Below, in pieces: positions 52,849-63,458 of a DNA stretch of 64,000 nucleotides; within the stretch, counting starts at the first letter, position 1, and each line of letters starts with the position of its first letter. Below the pieces are notes generated by a model that did not search any database, had not been told where the DNA came from, and worked only from the letters and a program-made list of their open reading frames with translations. Source of the DNA: Tunturiibacter empetritectus (GTDB lineage Bacteria; Acidobacteriota; Terriglobia; Terriglobales; Acidobacteriaceae). The translations under genes and the position numbers were made by a program. The stretch is from NCBI RefSeq assembly GCF_014201375.1, contig NZ_JACHDZ010000006.1, positions 280,843 to 344,842 on the forward strand, in the 5' to 3' direction.

Positions 52849-53310
52849 CTAGCCGATCAGGATGGCCTTGCCGCCGGCCTTTTCGATCGCCTCCTGGGCG
52901 GTCTTCGAGAACTTGTGCGCGTGGACCGTCACGGCAGTCTTGATCTCTCCGTTATTCAACACTTTGATCAAAGCGCCCTTCTTGCGGAGCAGGCCAAGCT
53001 CGATGATCTTGTCGAGGGTGAACTCGGTGACGTTCTCTGCAGCAACGATCTCGGCGACGCGGTCGAGGCCAAGCACCTGGTACTCGACGCGGAAGATGTT
53101 GGTGAAGCCGCGCTTGGGCAGACGGCGATGAAGGGGCATCTGGCCGCCTTCAAAACCACGCATCAGCGACGAACCCGAGCGGGAGCCCTGACCCTTGTGA
53201 CCACGGGTCGAAGTCTTACCCATGCCTGAACCCATACCACGGCCAACACGCTTCTTGTTTTCGTTTGCCCGCTTGGGGGCACGGAGATTGGAGAGATTAC
53301 GGATTGCCAT
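52849..53310 (-). CDS. rplO: 50S ribosomal protein L15
   Basis: A 153-residue protein. The flexible basic N-terminus (NLRAPKRANENKKRVGRGMGSGMGKTSTRGHKGQGSR is partly shown by RGMGSGMGKTSTRGHKGQG) threads into 23S rRNA, and the globular part ends with HAHKFSKTAQEAIEKAGG. Standard length; precedes secY by 94 bases. Confidence 0.97.
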   Translation of the reverse strand: MAIRNLSNLRAPKRANENKKRVGRGMGSGMGKTSTRGHKGQGSRSGSSLMRGFEGGQMPLHRRLPKRGFTNIFRVEYQVLGLDRVAEIVAAENVTEFTLDKIIELGLLRKKGALIKVLNNGEIKTAVTVHAHKFSKTAQEAIEKAGGKAILIG

Positions 53311-53408
53311 TTGTTTCCTCGCTTAACGCCGGTGAAGCAGCTTCTGCTCTTCGCCGACTCGCTTATGAGTTAGCCCTTACGGGATCGTGCTGTTATGCCG
53401 GATCGCGA

Positions 53409-53603
53409 CTAGTCGACGACGCGGACGAGATGGGGAACCTTTGCGACCATGCCACGAATGGATGGCGTATCTTCGCGCTCGACGATCTGGTTGAGACGGG
53501 TAAAGCCCAGGCCCTTGATAACGAGCTTGTGCTTGACCGGGGTGCAGATCTTGGAACGGAAGTACTGCAGCTTGATTTTGGCGATTGCGTTGGTGTCAGC
53601 CAT
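53409..53603 (-). CDS. rpmD: 50S ribosomal protein L30
   Basis: A 64-residue small protein: KIKLQYFRSKICTPVKHKLV then LGFTRLNQIVEREDTPSIRGMVAKVPHLV, the bacterial short L30. Between S5 and L15 as expected. Confidence 0.96.
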   Translation of the reverse strand: MADTNAIAKIKLQYFRSKICTPVKHKLVIKGLGFTRLNQIVEREDTPSIRGMVAKVPHLVRVVD

Positions 53604-53642
53604 GAGAGAGCTCCTTGAATCTTGTTGGAGCAGAGGTTGAGC

Positions 53643-54149
53643 TTAGAGCTCTTCCACTGCCTTACCGCGCAGGGCGGCGACTTCAGCCTTGTTGCGAAGC
53701 TGGATCAGAGCATCGAACGTAGCCTTGATGACGTTGTGCGGGTTCGCCGAGCCGAGGCTCTTGGTCAGCACGTTCTGCACGCCGGCGGCGGTCATCACAG
53801 CGCGAACCGTCTTGCCGGCGATCACGCCCGTACCTTCAGGGGCAGGCTTGAGCATCACCTGGCCTGCGCCGAAGTGGCCGAGAACCTGATGAGGAATCGT
53901 GCTCTCGGTCAGGTTGACCTTGTGCAGATTCTTCTTGGCCGACTCGATCCCCTTACGGATAGCCTGAGGAACTTCCTTGGCCTTGCCGGAGCCGTAGCCG
54001 ACGACGCCTTCCGCCGGGTCGCCGATGACGACCAGCGCGGCGAAGGACATATTCTTACCGCCCTTGACGACCTTGGTGACGCGGTTGATCGAAACGACCT
54101 CATCCTTCAGATTGAGGCGGTTCGCATCGATTTTTTTCTTCATTGCCAT
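53643..54149 (-). CDS. rpsE: 30S ribosomal protein S5
   Basis: A 168-residue protein of the mRNA entry channel and decoding fidelity. The double-stranded RNA-binding fold ([37 protein letters not shown]) and the C-terminal S5 domain ([19 protein letters not shown]) are complete. Confidence 0.98.
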   Translation of the reverse strand: MAMKKKIDANRLNLKDEVVSINRVTKVVKGGKNMSFAALVVIGDPAEGVVGYGSGKAKEVPQAIRKGIESAKKNLHKVNLTESTIPHQVLGHFGAGQVMLKPAPEGTGVIAGKTVRAVMTAAGVQNVLTKSLGSANPHNVIKATFDALIQLRNKAEVAALRGKAVEEL

Positions 54150-54199
54150 AATGTCTTATCCAGCTTTCTGGCCGCCAATCGAGGCGCGCCGTGGGAACC

Positions 54200-54565
54200 T
54201 TAGAAATCGAGACCCGCTTCACGGGCTGCATCGGCGAGAGCTTTGACGCGGCCGTGATACAGATAGCCGCCACGATCAAACACAATCTTCTTGATGCCCT
54301 TCTCCTTCGCACGCTCGGCGATCAGCTTACCGACTTCGGCAGCCGCGGCGATATTGCCGCCGTACTTCTTCTCTTCGGTCTTCTTGCCCATGGAGGAGGC
54401 AGAGGCGATGGTGACTCCGTTGAGATCGTCGATGAGCTGCGTGTAGATGTGGTTGAGCGAGCGATAGACGTTGAGGCGCGGACGCTCGGCGGTACCGGAC
54501 ATCTTCTCGCGGATGCGGGTGTGAACGCGCTGGCGGATCACATTACGCTGACGTGGATTGATCAT
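54200..54565 (-). CDS. rplR: 50S ribosomal protein L18
   Basis: A 121-residue 5S rRNA-binding protein: [40 protein letters not shown] and [30 protein letters not shown]. Standard. Confidence 0.98.
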   Translation of the reverse strand: MINPRQRNVIRQRVHTRIREKMSGTAERPRLNVYRSLNHIYTQLIDDLNGVTIASASSMGKKTEEKKYGGNIAAAAEVGKLIAERAKEKGIKKIVFDRGGYLYHGRVKALADAAREAGLDF

Positions 54566-54681
54566 GGTTGACTTTCCTTCCTAGTGGCGTCCCCAGAGTG
54601 CTGAGGACGTTCGGTTATTGAAACTAAGGTTGAGTGGCTGCGTGATGGGCAAGTCAGATCTCGCTCCTCACGCAGCGCAGA

Positions 54682-55227
54682 TTACTTCGCTCCGGTCTTA
54701 CCGACCTTCTTCTTCAGCTTCTCGCCGGTGTAGCGGACGCCCTTGTTCTTGTAAGGGTCGGGCTTACGGAGAGAGCGCATGTCGGCAGCGATCTGGCCCA
54801 CCTTCTGCCGATCGATGCCGGAGACGGTGAGGTGCGTCTGCTTGGGGTCGATCTCGACGGAGATGCCAGTGGGCAGAGGAAACTCGATAGGGTGAGAGTA
54901 GCCCAGGGTGAAGACCACCATGTTCTTCCCCTTCAACTCGGCGCGGTATCCGATGCCGACGATGTCGATCTCTTTGGTCCAGCCGGTGGTGACGCCGGTG
55001 ACAGCGTTGAACACCAGAGCACGTGCGAGACCGTGAAACGCCGCCTGCTTGTCGGTCTGGCGCTCGGTGATCAGGTGGCCATCCTTCTGAACGAGCGTGA
55101 TTCCGCCAGGCAGCATCGCGCTGACCTTGCCCTTGGGCCCTTCGACCATTACGGTGTTGCCGTTCTCGCTGACCGTGTACTTGACGCCGGCGGGTAGAAC
55201 GATCGGCTTCTCACCAATACGTGACAT
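54682..55227 (-). CDS. rplF: 50S ribosomal protein L6
   Basis: A 181-residue protein near the factor-binding site. Starts [15 protein letters not shown] and ends with the signature [19 protein letters not shown]. Two homologous alpha/beta repeats are present. Confidence 0.98.
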   Translation of the reverse strand: MSRIGEKPIVLPAGVKYTVSENGNTVMVEGPKGKVSAMLPGGITLVQKDGHLITERQTDKQAAFHGLARALVFNAVTGVTTGWTKEIDIVGIGYRAELKGKNMVVFTLGYSHPIEFPLPTGISVEIDPKQTHLTVSGIDRQKVGQIAADMRSLRKPDPYKNKGVRYTGEKLKKKVGKTGAK

Positions 55228-55352
55228 AACAAATCCCTTTTGTGGCTTGCGAGTCGCTTAGGCTTTCTAAGTTCCACTGCAGCCGATGAGCCGAAGGCTC
55301 GAATGCAGTCTTTTCAGAGTTGAGATTCTGGAAAGACTTCGTTTGTCTTTCT

Positions 55353-55751
55353 TTACCAGACTTCGCAGAGGATCTCGCCGCCAACACCTTCGCGACGCGC
55401 CTGACGGCCGGTCATGACACCCTTGGGGGTGGTCATGATGGAGATGCCAAGACCGCCCTGAACACGGCGGATCTCGTCGCGGCCAAGATACACACGGCAA
55501 CCGGGACGCGACACACGCTGCAGATCGCGGATGACAGCCTCGTTGTTCGGGCCGTACTTCAGGTAAACGCGGATGACCTTCATGCCATTCTCTTCAGTCG
55601 GCTTGTAGTTCGCGATGTAACCCTCTTCTTTGAGGATGCGGGCGATCTCGGCCTTGAGCTTGGAAGCGGGGACGTCGAGCTTCTGGTGACGCGCACGGAT
55701 CGAGTTACGGATGCGGGTCAAAAAGTCTGCTACTGGATCTGTGAGGTTCAT
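55353..55751 (-). CDS. rpsH: 30S ribosomal protein S8
   Basis: A 132-residue 16S central-domain protein: DPVADFLTRIRNSIRARHQ at the start and GGLGISIMTTPKGVMTGRQARREGVGGEILCEVW at the end (family C-terminus). In E. coli S8 represses the spc operon. Confidence 0.98.
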   Translation of the reverse strand: MNLTDPVADFLTRIRNSIRARHQKLDVPASKLKAEIARILKEEGYIANYKPTEENGMKVIRVYLKYGPNNEAVIRDLQRVSRPGCRVYLGRDEIRRVQGGLGISIMTTPKGVMTGRQARREGVGGEILCEVW

Positions 55752-55914
55752 TCATTCTCCTTCATCCCCCGTTCGCTCACGAGTATCTCTCGCAAGAACC
55801 AGCGGGGATGTCTGTTTCGGGTGATACGTCCAGACTTCTGCACCATAAGCTTGACGCCCTGATGAGGTCTCTGGAGTAAGTGCGCGACCGGAGCCGCACA
55901 CGGATCCTTTTATT

Positions 55915-56100
55915 CTACCAGCTCGACTTCACAACGCCCGGAATCTCTCCCTTGAGAGCGAGCGAACGGAAGCAGAGACGGCATACGCCGAACTTCCGCA
56001 GGAAGGCGCGAGGGCGACCGCAGAGCTGGCAGCGGTTGTGCTGGCGAGACTTGAACTTCGGTTTCCTTGCGTCTTTGACGTGCTTTGCTGTAGTTGCCAT
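55915..56100 (-). CDS. rpsN: 30S ribosomal protein S14, zinc type
   Basis: A 61-residue, short S14 with zinc ligands in [20 protein letters not shown], ending KSSW. This type Z form contrasts with the long zinc-free S14 of E. coli. Ordinary place between L5 and S8. Confidence 0.98.
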   Translation of the reverse strand: MATTAKHVKDARKPKFKSRQHNRCQLCGRPRAFLRKFGVCRLCFRSLALKGEIPGVVKSSW

Positions 56101-56157
56101 GTGTTTTGCTCTCTATCTTTGCTGCAAGTTCAAAAAGAAAACTTGGTTGATCTTTCT

Positions 56158-56706
56158 TTATGCTCCAACGCGGAAGGGCATACCAAAGCTCTTCAGCAGG
56201 GCGCGGGCACCGTTGTCATCCTTCGCCGTTGTGACGATGGTGACGTTCATACCCTTCAATTTGTCGACCTTGGCGTAATCGATCTCAGCGAAGATCAGCT
56301 GATCGCGCAGGCCAAGGGTGTAGTTGCCGCGGCCATCGAAGCTCTTCGACGAGACGCCGCGGAAGTCGCGGACGCGGGGAAGCGCAATCGAGATGAGGCG
56401 GTCAAGGAATTCGTACATGGTGTCGCCACGCAGGGTCACCATCGCGCCGATGGGCATGCCCTCGCGCACCTTGAAGGCTGCGATGGACTTCTTCGCCTTG
56501 GTGGTCACAGGCTTCTGGCCGGCGATGGAGGCAAGATCGGCCACCAGGGGATCCATAATCTTGACATTCTGGGTGGCTTCGCCGAGACCCATGTTGATGA
56601 CGATCTTCTCGAGCTTCGGAATCGCCATGGCGTTGGTAATGTTGAGCTCTTTGCCCAGCGCCTGCTTGATCTCGGCCTCGTACTTCTGCTTCAGACGTGC
56701 TGCCAT
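56158..56706 (-). CDS. rplE: 50S ribosomal protein L5
   Basis: A 182-residue 5S rRNA-binding protein of the central protuberance. [21 protein letters not shown] starts the family-like sequence at ATG 56706; [35 protein letters not shown] and [18 protein letters not shown] follow. An open frame upstream to 56811 is discounted as non-family sequence. Confidence 0.97.
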   Translation of the reverse strand: MAARLKQKYEAEIKQALGKELNITNAMAIPKLEKIVINMGLGEATQNVKIMDPLVADLASIAGQKPVTTKAKKSIAAFKVREGMPIGAMVTLRGDTMYEFLDRLISIALPRVRDFRGVSSKSFDGRGNYTLGLRDQLIFAEIDYAKVDKLKGMNVTIVTTAKDDNGARALLKSFGMPFRVGA

Positions 56707-56826
56707 TTTCTTCTTCGCTTTCTCCACGGTTGCCGGGTTGGGTTTTGCCCGTGTACCGATGCGTGGGGTGAACCGTTGAACCAGGATTTGAACTGCCACA
56801 ACATGAAACAAAACTTCGCTAAATCT

Positions 56827-57156
56827 TTACTTCTTCTTCTCAGCGATCGTCGCGCCGCTGGTCTTCGCGAACCGAACCTTAGTGTCGCCTTCGAAGCGCG
56901 ATCCAACGCGGGACTTCTTGCCGTCGCCATCGAGCAACATCACGTTCGAGACGTGAATGGTAGACTCCTGCTCCGCGATGCCGCCCTTGATATTCCGCTG
57001 GGGGTTCGGCTTCACGTGCTTCTTCACCATCATCACGCCCTCAACCAGCACGCGATTCTTTTCCGCAATGACGCGAAGGACGCGGCCCTGCTTGCCCTTA
57101 TCCTTGCCTGCGATCACTTCGACCTTGTCATTCCGCTTGATCTTGATGCCTGCCAT
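56827..57156 (-). CDS. rplX: 50S ribosomal protein L24
   Basis: A 109-residue assembly initiator. The KOW motif is in IKRNDKVEVIAGKDKGKQGRVLRVI, followed by VKKHVKPNPQRNIKGGIAEQE and the Cys-free DGKKSRVGSRFE. Standard length. Confidence 0.97.
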   Translation of the reverse strand: MAGIKIKRNDKVEVIAGKDKGKQGRVLRVIAEKNRVLVEGVMMVKKHVKPNPQRNIKGGIAEQESTIHVSNVMLLDGDGKKSRVGSRFEGDTKVRFAKTSGATIAEKKK

Positions 57157-57245
57157 AGCTCTCTCTCTTCTCGACGATCATGAAACCTCGGAGCCGGACC
57201 CCGGTTAATACTTTGTGGCGCCGCGCAAAGCCGCGCGACGTGAAA

Positions 57246-57617
57246 CTAGATGACCTCAGGTGCGAGCGAGACGATCTTAAGAAACTTCTTCTCGCGAAGT
57301 TCGCGGGCAACAGGTCCAAACACACGGGTTCCGACCGGCTCGTTGGCATCATTGATGACGACAGCGGCGTTTTGGTCGAAGCGGATGTACGTCCCATCGC
57401 GGCGTCGATACTCCTTGCGCGTACGGACGATCACAGCCTTGACGACCTTCCCCTTCTTGACGGTGCCATCGGGAGAGGCTTCCTTGACAGCTGCGGTGAC
57501 GACGTCGCCGAGGCCTGCCTTCTTGCCGAGACCGCCACCGAGGGGCAGGATCACCTGCAACTTGCGTGCGCCGGAGTTATCGGCTACGTCAAGCATTGTT
57601 CTCATTTGTACTGACAT
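57246..57617 (-). CDS. rplN: 50S ribosomal protein L14
   Basis: A 123-residue protein bridging to the small subunit. [19 protein letters not shown] and [28 protein letters not shown] are the ends of the highly conserved fold. The start is MSVQMRTML, one residue longer than usual. Confidence 0.98.
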   Translation of the reverse strand: MSVQMRTMLDVADNSGARKLQVILPLGGGLGKKAGLGDVVTAAVKEASPDGTVKKGKVVKAVIVRTRKEYRRRDGTYIRFDQNAAVVINDANEPVGTRVFGPVARELREKKFLKIVSLAPEVI

Positions 57618-57696
57618 CGTTCTTCTCCTGGCAATCTACTGCGGTGACACGGCCGGGGCTCATGCCCCAGGCTTTGAACTTGATAACCGCTAAAAG

Positions 57697-58041
57697 CTAC
57701 TTAGCTTCGGCAGCGTGAGCGGCTGCGGACTTCTCTTCCGCCAACGCGAGCGACGAGCGGCGAACGATCTCCTCGAGCGACCAGCGCTTGAGCTTCGACA
57801 GAGGACGCGCCTCGCGGATGCGAACCACATCGCCCACGCGGGCCGAGTTCTGCTCGTCGTGTGCGTAGAACTTCTTGTTCGACTTCATCACGCGCTTGTA
57901 CTTGGGGTGCGCCTTACGCATCTCGATCTCGACGACGATCGTCTTCTGCATCTTGGTCGAGACGACCAGACCCACCTTCTCATTGCGACGCGAGGTCTGA
58001 GCTTCAGGAGTTGCTGCTGCGGTGTTGGTTGTATCTGCCAT
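57697..58041 (-). CDS. rpsQ: 30S ribosomal protein S17
   Basis: A 114-residue OB-fold 16S-binding protein: [41 protein letters not shown], and a C-terminal Ala/Glu/Lys extension. The first 20 residues are Thr/Ala-rich and atypical. Two bases after rpmC. Confidence 0.97.
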   Translation of the reverse strand: MADTTNTAAATPEAQTSRRNEKVGLVVSTKMQKTIVVEIEMRKAHPKYKRVMKSNKKFYAHDEQNSARVGDVVRIREARPLSKLKRWSLEEIVRRSSLALAEEKSAAAHAAEAK

Positions 58042-58043
58042 GA

Positions 58044-58319
58044 TTAGTCCTTCTTCGCTTTCTTGCGGGCGGTGCGAGTGCTCTTGGCCGGCGCAACGTT
58101 GGCGACGACGGGGTTGGCGGCCTTCTCGGCGGCCAGGGTGCGCTGCCGCTCGACGGTCTTGATGCGGGCAACGTCCAGCTTGAGTGTCCGCAGCTTCTTG
58201 ATGCCCTCGTTGTTACCGAGGCTCTTCTGGAAGCGGATGCGAAAGAGCTGCTCGCCGGCCTTGGCCTGCTCGCTCTTGAGCTCTTCGTCACTGAGGTTCT
58301 GAATCTTTTCGAATTCCAT
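58044..58319 (-). CDS. rpmC: 50S ribosomal protein L29 with basic tail
   Basis: A 91-residue protein. Two helices ([40 protein letters not shown]) make the L29 hairpin near the tunnel exit. About 30 residues beyond ([19 protein letters not shown]) form a basic tail not found in the usual 60-70-residue L29. Confidence 0.96.
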   Translation of the reverse strand: MEFEKIQNLSDEELKSEQAKAGEQLFRIRFQKSLGNNEGIKKLRTLKLDVARIKTVERQRTLAAEKAANPVVANVAPAKSTRTARKKAKKD

Positions 58320-58344
58320 TGTCTTTTTCCTTGACTACTAAAAG

Positions 58345-58779
58345 CTACTTAGCGACTACCGTCGCCTTGACATCGTGGCGCTGGACGAAGCTGGTCTTGA
58401 GCGGAAGCTTGTGTGCCGCCAGACGCATCGCCTCTTTGGCAAGCTCCGGAGTGACGCCTTCCATCTCGAACAGGATGCGGCCCGGACGAACAACGCAGAC
58501 CCAGTGATCCGGAGCGCCCTTACCCTTACCCATACGGGTTTCGGCAGGCTTCTTCGTGATCGGCTTGTCCGGGAACAGACGGAGCCAGACCTTGCCGCCA
58601 CGCTTGATGAAACGCGTCATCGCGATACGGCTGGCTTCGATCTGGCGGTCGGTGATGTAACCGCACTCCATCACCTTCAGGCCGAAGTCGCCGAAGGAGA
58701 GATCGGAGCCGCGCCACGCTTTGCCCTTCATTCGTCCGCGCTGCTGCTTGCGGAACTTGACCTTCTTTGGCATCAACAT
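58345..58779 (-). CDS. rplP: 50S ribosomal protein L16
   Basis: A 144-residue protein organising the A site: [74 protein letters not shown] 7 bases before ATG 58779 supports the start MLMPKK over MPKK at 58773. Confidence 0.98.
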   Translation of the reverse strand: MLMPKKVKFRKQQRGRMKGKAWRGSDLSFGDFGLKVMECGYITDRQIEASRIAMTRFIKRGGKVWLRLFPDKPITKKPAETRMGKGKGAPDHWVCVVRPGRILFEMEGVTPELAKEAMRLAAHKLPLKTSFVQRHDVKATVVAK

Positions 58780-58853
58780 AAGAAAACCCTCTTCACTCTT
58801 TCAGGAATACGTTCAACACGCTTCCCGGAAACTCCGGCCAGGCCGGGAAAAAC

Positions 58854-59528
58854 TTAGCTTGCGAATGCGCCAGTGGTAACGCCCTGGTCGCGACGCTTCT
58901 TCTGCTCGTAGATATCGCCGCGATAGACCCAGGTCTTGACGCCGATGATCCCGTAGGTGGTGTGCGCCTCAGCAAAACCGTAGTCGATGTCAGCGCGCAG
59001 TGTGTGCAGCGGCAGACGACCCTGGAGATACCACTCGGAGCGGGCGATTTCGTTTCCGTTCAGACGACCGGAGACGCGGACCTTGATGCCCTTGCAGCCA
59101 AAGCGGAGCGCGGAGTCAACCGACTTGCGCATCGCACGGCGGAAGCTGACGCGCTTCTCGAGCTGCAGCGCGATGTTCTCGGCAACCAACTGAGCATCGA
59201 GCTCGGGCTTGTTGACTTCAAGGATGTCGATAAACACTTCGCGAGACGTGCGCTTCTGGATATCGGCCTTGAGCTTATCGATCTCGGCGCCCTTGCGGCC
59301 GATGATGATGCCCGGACGCGCAGTGCGGATGATCAGACGCAGCTTGTTGCCTGGGCGCTCGACTTCAACCGAGCTGACACCGGCAGCCTTCAGCTTCTCG
59401 CGCAGCTCAGCCTTCAGCTTGACATCTTCAACCAGCAGCTTGTCATAGCCGCGTTCCACGAACCAGCGTGACTTCCACGGCTTGTTGATGCCGAGGCGCA
59501 ACCCATACGGATGGACTTTCTGTCCCAT
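58854..59528 (-). CDS. rpsC: 30S ribosomal protein S3
   Basis: A 224-residue protein of the mRNA entry. [18 protein letters not shown] opens; the KH domain has [17 protein letters not shown]; the C-terminal domain includes [23 protein letters not shown]. Standard length. Confidence 0.98.
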   Translation of the reverse strand: MGQKVHPYGLRLGINKPWKSRWFVERGYDKLLVEDVKLKAELREKLKAAGVSSVEVERPGNKLRLIIRTARPGIIIGRKGAEIDKLKADIQKRTSREVFIDILEVNKPELDAQLVAENIALQLEKRVSFRRAMRKSVDSALRFGCKGIKVRVSGRLNGNEIARSEWYLQGRLPLHTLRADIDYGFAEAHTTYGIIGVKTWVYRGDIYEQKKRRDQGVTTGAFAS

Positions 59529-59607
59529 AGCTTCCCTTTACTCCGTGCCCTCTCCGGTTGAGCCGGTGGGCGGTAGTGCAAAACTTTAAGTTTACAAGAA
59601 AACCGGC

Positions 59608-60129
59608 TTACTTCGCGGCCTTTTTCGCTGCGGGTTTCTTGGCGGCTGCCTTCTTGACTGCGGGTTTTGCCGCAGTCTTGCTGGCTGCCTTCTTGGTGCC
59701 CTTCTTCGCGGCCGGGGCCGGAGCTGCATCAGCACCTGCACTGATCGCAGTAGCCGACTTCTTCTCAGCAACGGTGACGATGATGTGTGCAAGCCTGCGC
59801 TGGTAGCGGAAGGCACGGCCCATTGGAGCAGGGCGGATGCGCTTCATACGGGGGCCTTCGTTCGCGATCGCGGTGCGGACGTAGAGGTTATCGACATCGA
59901 CGTCGAGTCCCTGCTCCTGCGAGACGTAGGTCGCGTTCTGGATCGCCGAACGCAGAACCTTCTCCACCACGGGCGCCATGCGCTTGGTGCTGAAGTGAAC
60001 GGTATTGAGTGCCTGCTCGACGCGTAGTCCCTTGATCAGATCCAGGACAAGCTTCGCCTTCTGCGGGCTGGTGCGCTGAAACTTAGCTTCTGCGCGGAAC
60101 TCTCTGATTTTTTCTGCTGCCTTAGCCAT
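59608..60129 (-). CDS. rplV: 50S ribosomal protein L22 with histone H1-like tail
   Basis: A 173-residue protein; the usual L22 fold ends near residue 120 (RAFRYQRRLAHIIVTVAEK). Its tunnel hairpin RMKRIRPAPMGRAFRYQRR is normal. The remaining about 53 residues are Ala, Lys and Pro with repeated AAKK and KPA units, like eukaryotic H1 or bacterial histone-like tails. Such a tail would be disordered and could contact rRNA or nascent RNA; no zinc or other motif. Confidence 0.97.
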   Translation of the reverse strand: MAKAAEKIREFRAEAKFQRTSPQKAKLVLDLIKGLRVEQALNTVHFSTKRMAPVVEKVLRSAIQNATYVSQEQGLDVDVDNLYVRTAIANEGPRMKRIRPAPMGRAFRYQRRLAHIIVTVAEKKSATAISAGADAAPAPAAKKGTKKAASKTAAKPAVKKAAAKKPAAKKAAK

Positions 60130-60220
60130 AATCTTCGTCCTTCAAAACTTCTGCTTCGCTGCCCGTTATCCGTTGCCGCGGGCTCGCGGTCCTGCCTAAC
60201 TGCAAATCGTCCAGCCCGGT

Positions 60221-60508
60221 TTATTTGGGCTTCGCGGAGGTCTCAGCGGCGCGCGCCGAGTGGCCCTTGAACGTGCGGGTGGCCGAGAACTCGCCGAGCT
60301 TGTGGCCAACCATATTCTCCGTCACATAGACCGGGATGAACTTGCGGCCGTTGTGTACGGCGATGGTATGACCGACGAAGTCCGGGTGAATCGTGGACCG
60401 GCGCGACCAGGTGCGCAGTACCTTCTTGTCGTTGACCTGGTTCATCCCCTCAATCTTCTTCATGAGGTGACCATCGATGAAAGGACCTTTTTTCGCTGAA
60501 CGTGACAT
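60221..60508 (-). CDS. rpsS: 30S ribosomal protein S19
   Basis: A 95-residue head protein: [20 protein letters not shown] at ATG 60508, then [19 protein letters not shown] and [19 protein letters not shown]. Upstream open frame to 60610 is discounted as unlike the family. Confidence 0.98.
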   Translation of the reverse strand: MSRSAKKGPFIDGHLMKKIEGMNQVNDKKVLRTWSRRSTIHPDFVGHTIAVHNGRKFIPVYVTENMVGHKLGEFSATRTFKGHSARAAETSAKPK

Positions 60509-60636
60509 TTTGCTAAGCTCCGACTTTCTTGTTGCGATGCTGGATACGACGAATCTCTTGCTTGCGAGACTTGGTGTTGCCCTTTGCTGCGGAACCAAAA
60601 CTGAAAACAAAAACTATTTGCTGAGAAGCTTTTTCT

Positions 60637-61461
60637 TTACTTCGTACGACGCTTCACGATGAACACATCGGTCCGCTTGTTATTGCGGGTCTTGTATCCA
60701 CGGGTCGGCTGGCCCCAGGGGGTTACAGGATGACGACCGCCTGAGGTCTTACCTTCACCACCACCGTGCGGGTGGTCGACCGGGTTCATTGAGACACCGC
60801 GGTTGGAGGGGCGGATACCCTTCCAGCGATTACGTCCGGCCTTACCGATCGTGACGTTCTCGTGGTCGGTGTTACCAACCTGTCCGATGGTTGCCATGCA
60901 CTCGACCAGAACCTTGCGGGTCTCGCCCGAAGGCAGCTTGAGCAGAGCGTAGTCGCCTTCCTTGGCGATCAGGTTCACCTGCGCTCCGGCCGAACGAGCC
61001 ATCTGTGCACCCTTACCCGGACGAAGCTCGATGTTATGCACAATCGTTCCGGTCGGGATGAACTTCAACGGCAGAGCGTTGCCGACGAGGATATCGGCCT
61101 CCGGGCCACTCATGATCGACTGACCGACGGTGAGGCCAATCGGCTGAATGATGTAGCGCTTCTCGCCGTCCGCGTAGTGAATCAACGCGATACGCGAGCT
61201 GCGGTTCGGATCATACTCAACCGTCGCAACCGTACCGGGGATCCCGAACTTGTCGCGCTTGAAGTCGATAAGGCGCAGCTTCTGCTTGTGACCGCCACCG
61301 TGGTGACGCATCGTAAGACCGCCGTTATTGTTGCGGCCGCCGGTGCGCTGCTTGACTCCGAGCAACGGCTTGTGCGGCTTGTCCGTCGTGATGTCATCGT
61401 TGACAAGCTTCGTCGCGAAGCGGAGTGATGGGGTAATCGGTCGAAATGATTTGATCGGCAT
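60637..61461 (-). CDS. rplB: 50S ribosomal protein L2
   Basis: A 274-residue primary 23S-binding protein required for subunit joining. [20 protein letters not shown] near the start and the peptidyl-transferase segment [18 protein letters not shown], with the conserved His, are intact; ends VKRRTK. Confidence 0.98.
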   Translation of the reverse strand: MPIKSFRPITPSLRFATKLVNDDITTDKPHKPLLGVKQRTGGRNNNGGLTMRHHGGGHKQKLRLIDFKRDKFGIPGTVATVEYDPNRSSRIALIHYADGEKRYIIQPIGLTVGQSIMSGPEADILVGNALPLKFIPTGTIVHNIELRPGKGAQMARSAGAQVNLIAKEGDYALLKLPSGETRKVLVECMATIGQVGNTDHENVTIGKAGRNRWKGIRPSNRGVSMNPVDHPHGGGEGKTSGGRHPVTPWGQPTRGYKTRNNKRTDVFIVKRRTK

Positions 61462-61542
61462 CGTCTTTATTCCCTTGCCCGCGCTGCTAATCGCTTAGCG
61501 GCGCTTCGGTCCTGAATTCTGTTACTCGCGAAACAATCTCGC

Positions 61543-61836
61543 TTAGAGGCTGTTGAGGTACTCCGGCATCTTCTCGCCATCCTTCAGGCGAACATAAGCC
61601 TTCTTCCAGTCGGGGCGGTAGCCGGCGAACTTACCCCGGCGACGCTCTTTACCCTCAACGGTCGCGGTGCGAACACCAGTGACTTTGACCTTGAAGAGTG
61701 TTTCAACAGCCTGCTTGACTTCGGTCTTGGTGGCCTTCAGGGCGACTTCGAACACCAGGGTGTTCTGCGTCTCCTTCACGGTCATGCCCTTCTCGGTGAT
61801 GAGGGGGCGGCGAATGACGGTATAGAGAGTTGGCAT
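61543..61836 (-). CDS. rplW: 50S ribosomal protein L23
   Basis: A 97-residue exit-tunnel protein that docks trigger factor and SRP. IRRPLITEKGMTVKETQNTLVFEVALKATKTEVK is partly given by RRPLITEKG and KTEVKQAVETLFKVKV. Its ATG overlaps the stop of rplD by one base (TAATG), so translation is coupled. Confidence 0.97.
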   Translation of the reverse strand: MPTLYTVIRRPLITEKGMTVKETQNTLVFEVALKATKTEVKQAVETLFKVKVTGVRTATVEGKERRRGKFAGYRPDWKKAYVRLKDGEKMPEYLNSL

Positions 61837-62531
61837 TACGCAACCTCCTTCTGCGCGGCTTTGCTGCGCTCATCTGTTGCCTTGCTGCGTTTGGATACAA
61901 ACTTCTTGAGCGTGTCCTGAAGAGCCTCGATGGCATCCTTCGAGAAGACGGCGTGCTCATAACGGAGCAGGTCGTAGGGATGAACCTCCGAACTGAGAAC
62001 CAGCTCCACACCCTGCAGATTGCGTGAGCCAAGGTAAAGCTTCTCGTCCAGCTTGCGGCTACTCTCAACCAGGAGAGTCGTCTTGCCCGCTTCGAGCATG
62101 TCGAGCGCCGTGCGGAAGAGCTTGGTCTTCGCCTCGGGAACCTCGAACGAATCGACGATGGTGAACTTGCCATCGTTGATCTTCGCGGAGATTGCCGAGC
62201 GGAGCGCGCCCATCAGCTTCTTCTGCGGGAAGGCGTATTCGTAGCTGCGCGGCTTCGGTCCGTGAACCGTACCACCACCACGCCAGAGCGGAGTCCGAAT
62301 CGAACCAACACGCGCACGGCCAGTTCCCTTCTGCTTCCAAAGCTTCTTGCCTGCACCAGAGACCTGATTGCGGTTCTTGGTGGCAGCGGTTCCCTGCCGA
62401 AGAGCGGCACGGTAGTGCTTGACCGACTCCCAAAGGAGGCCGTCGTTGATCTCTGCCGCGAAGACCTCGTCGACGAGTTCAAACTCTCCGACCTTGGCTC
62501 CAGCGAGATTTACTACGTTGATGTTTGCCAT
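61836..62531 (-). CDS. rplD: 50S ribosomal protein L4
   Basis: A 231-residue protein lining the tunnel. ATG 62531 (MANINVVNLAGAKVG) is set by family; the frame is open further upstream. The tunnel loop GAGKKLWKQKGTGRARVGS and VHGPKPRSYEYAFPQKK are clear. A short basic/acidic tail (KATDERSKAAQKEVA) ends it. In E. coli L4 represses the S10 operon. Confidence 0.97.
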   Translation of the reverse strand: MANINVVNLAGAKVGEFELVDEVFAAEINDGLLWESVKHYRAALRQGTAATKNRNQVSGAGKKLWKQKGTGRARVGSIRTPLWRGGGTVHGPKPRSYEYAFPQKKLMGALRSAISAKINDGKFTIVDSFEVPEAKTKLFRTALDMLEAGKTTLLVESSRKLDEKLYLGSRNLQGVELVLSSEVHPYDLLRYEHAVFSKDAIEALQDTLKKFVSKRSKATDERSKAAQKEVA

Positions 62532-62621
62532 CGTTCTTCTTCTCTCTCTTTGCTCGCCATCGATGCGGCGAGCCATAACTTTGTTTGCGGGTTCATGCTG
62601 CAAGCCTTTTCAATCGACTAC

Positions 62622-63362
62622 TTATTTCTTCTTGGACGGTGCAGCCTTCTTTGAAGCCTTCAAAGCGTCCTTCGTTGCGGCGCCAGCAAATCCACGACGC
62701 TCGCGCGGCGGAGCCTTTGCCTTCGAGATCAACACGAAGCCGTCACGCGGGCCGGGCACAGCGCCTTCAACCAGCAGAAGGTTATCTTCGAGATCGATAC
62801 CGCGAATACGCAGGTTGCGAACCGTGATCTGAGCGTGACCCATATGACCCGGCATACGCTGACCAGGAAATACGCGCGAGGGGAACGACGAAGCACCGAT
62901 CGAACCCTGCACCTGGAACATGTGGCCGTGCGACTTGGGACCGCCGCCGAAGCCGTGGCGGCGAATGACGCCGGCAAAACCGCGGCCCTTGGAGGTGCCG
63001 ATCACGTCGACGAAACGCTCGTCGTTGAAGATGTCGACCAGGATGCGATCCCCAGCCTTGGCTGTGACCTTCTCCTCTCCTTCAACAGTCTTCACTGCTT
63101 CGAGCTCGACTTCCTTGATCATCCTGACCGGAGGAACGTTCGACTTTGCAAAGTGGCCAGTCATCGCCTTATTGATCTTCGAAGCCTTCACGAAGTCAAC
63201 GTAACCAATCTGCGCGGCTTCGTATCCGTCCTTCGCGAGCGTCTTCAACTGAGTAATCACGCACGGACCAGCCTTCAGGACGGTCACGGGGTGAATATCA
63301 CCGCGCTCGTCGAAGATCTGCGTCATGCCGACTTTTTTTCCGAGAATTCCTACTACTGACAT
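62622..63362 (-). CDS. rplC: 50S ribosomal protein L3
   Basis: A 246-residue early-assembly protein. VGILGKKVGMTQIFDERG opens, and the peptidyl-transferase finger FPGQRMPGHMGHAQITVRN with the methylatable Gln region is present. About 35 residues beyond the usual bacterial end (RGFAGAATKDALKASKKAA) form a basic tail. Confidence 0.97.
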   Translation of the reverse strand: MSVVGILGKKVGMTQIFDERGDIHPVTVLKAGPCVITQLKTLAKDGYEAAQIGYVDFVKASKINKAMTGHFAKSNVPPVRMIKEVELEAVKTVEGEEKVTAKAGDRILVDIFNDERFVDVIGTSKGRGFAGVIRRHGFGGGPKSHGHMFQVQGSIGASSFPSRVFPGQRMPGHMGHAQITVRNLRIRGIDLEDNLLLVEGAVPGPRDGFVLISKAKAPPRERRGFAGAATKDALKASKKAAPSKKK

Positions 63363-63458
63363 TGGAGCTTCCTTTCCTCATCATGCTGGACTCGAGGTTC
63401 AGCACTGCCGGGTTGATACTTCTAAACCGAAAACAAAGAGCTTTTATTGAAAGCCTCT

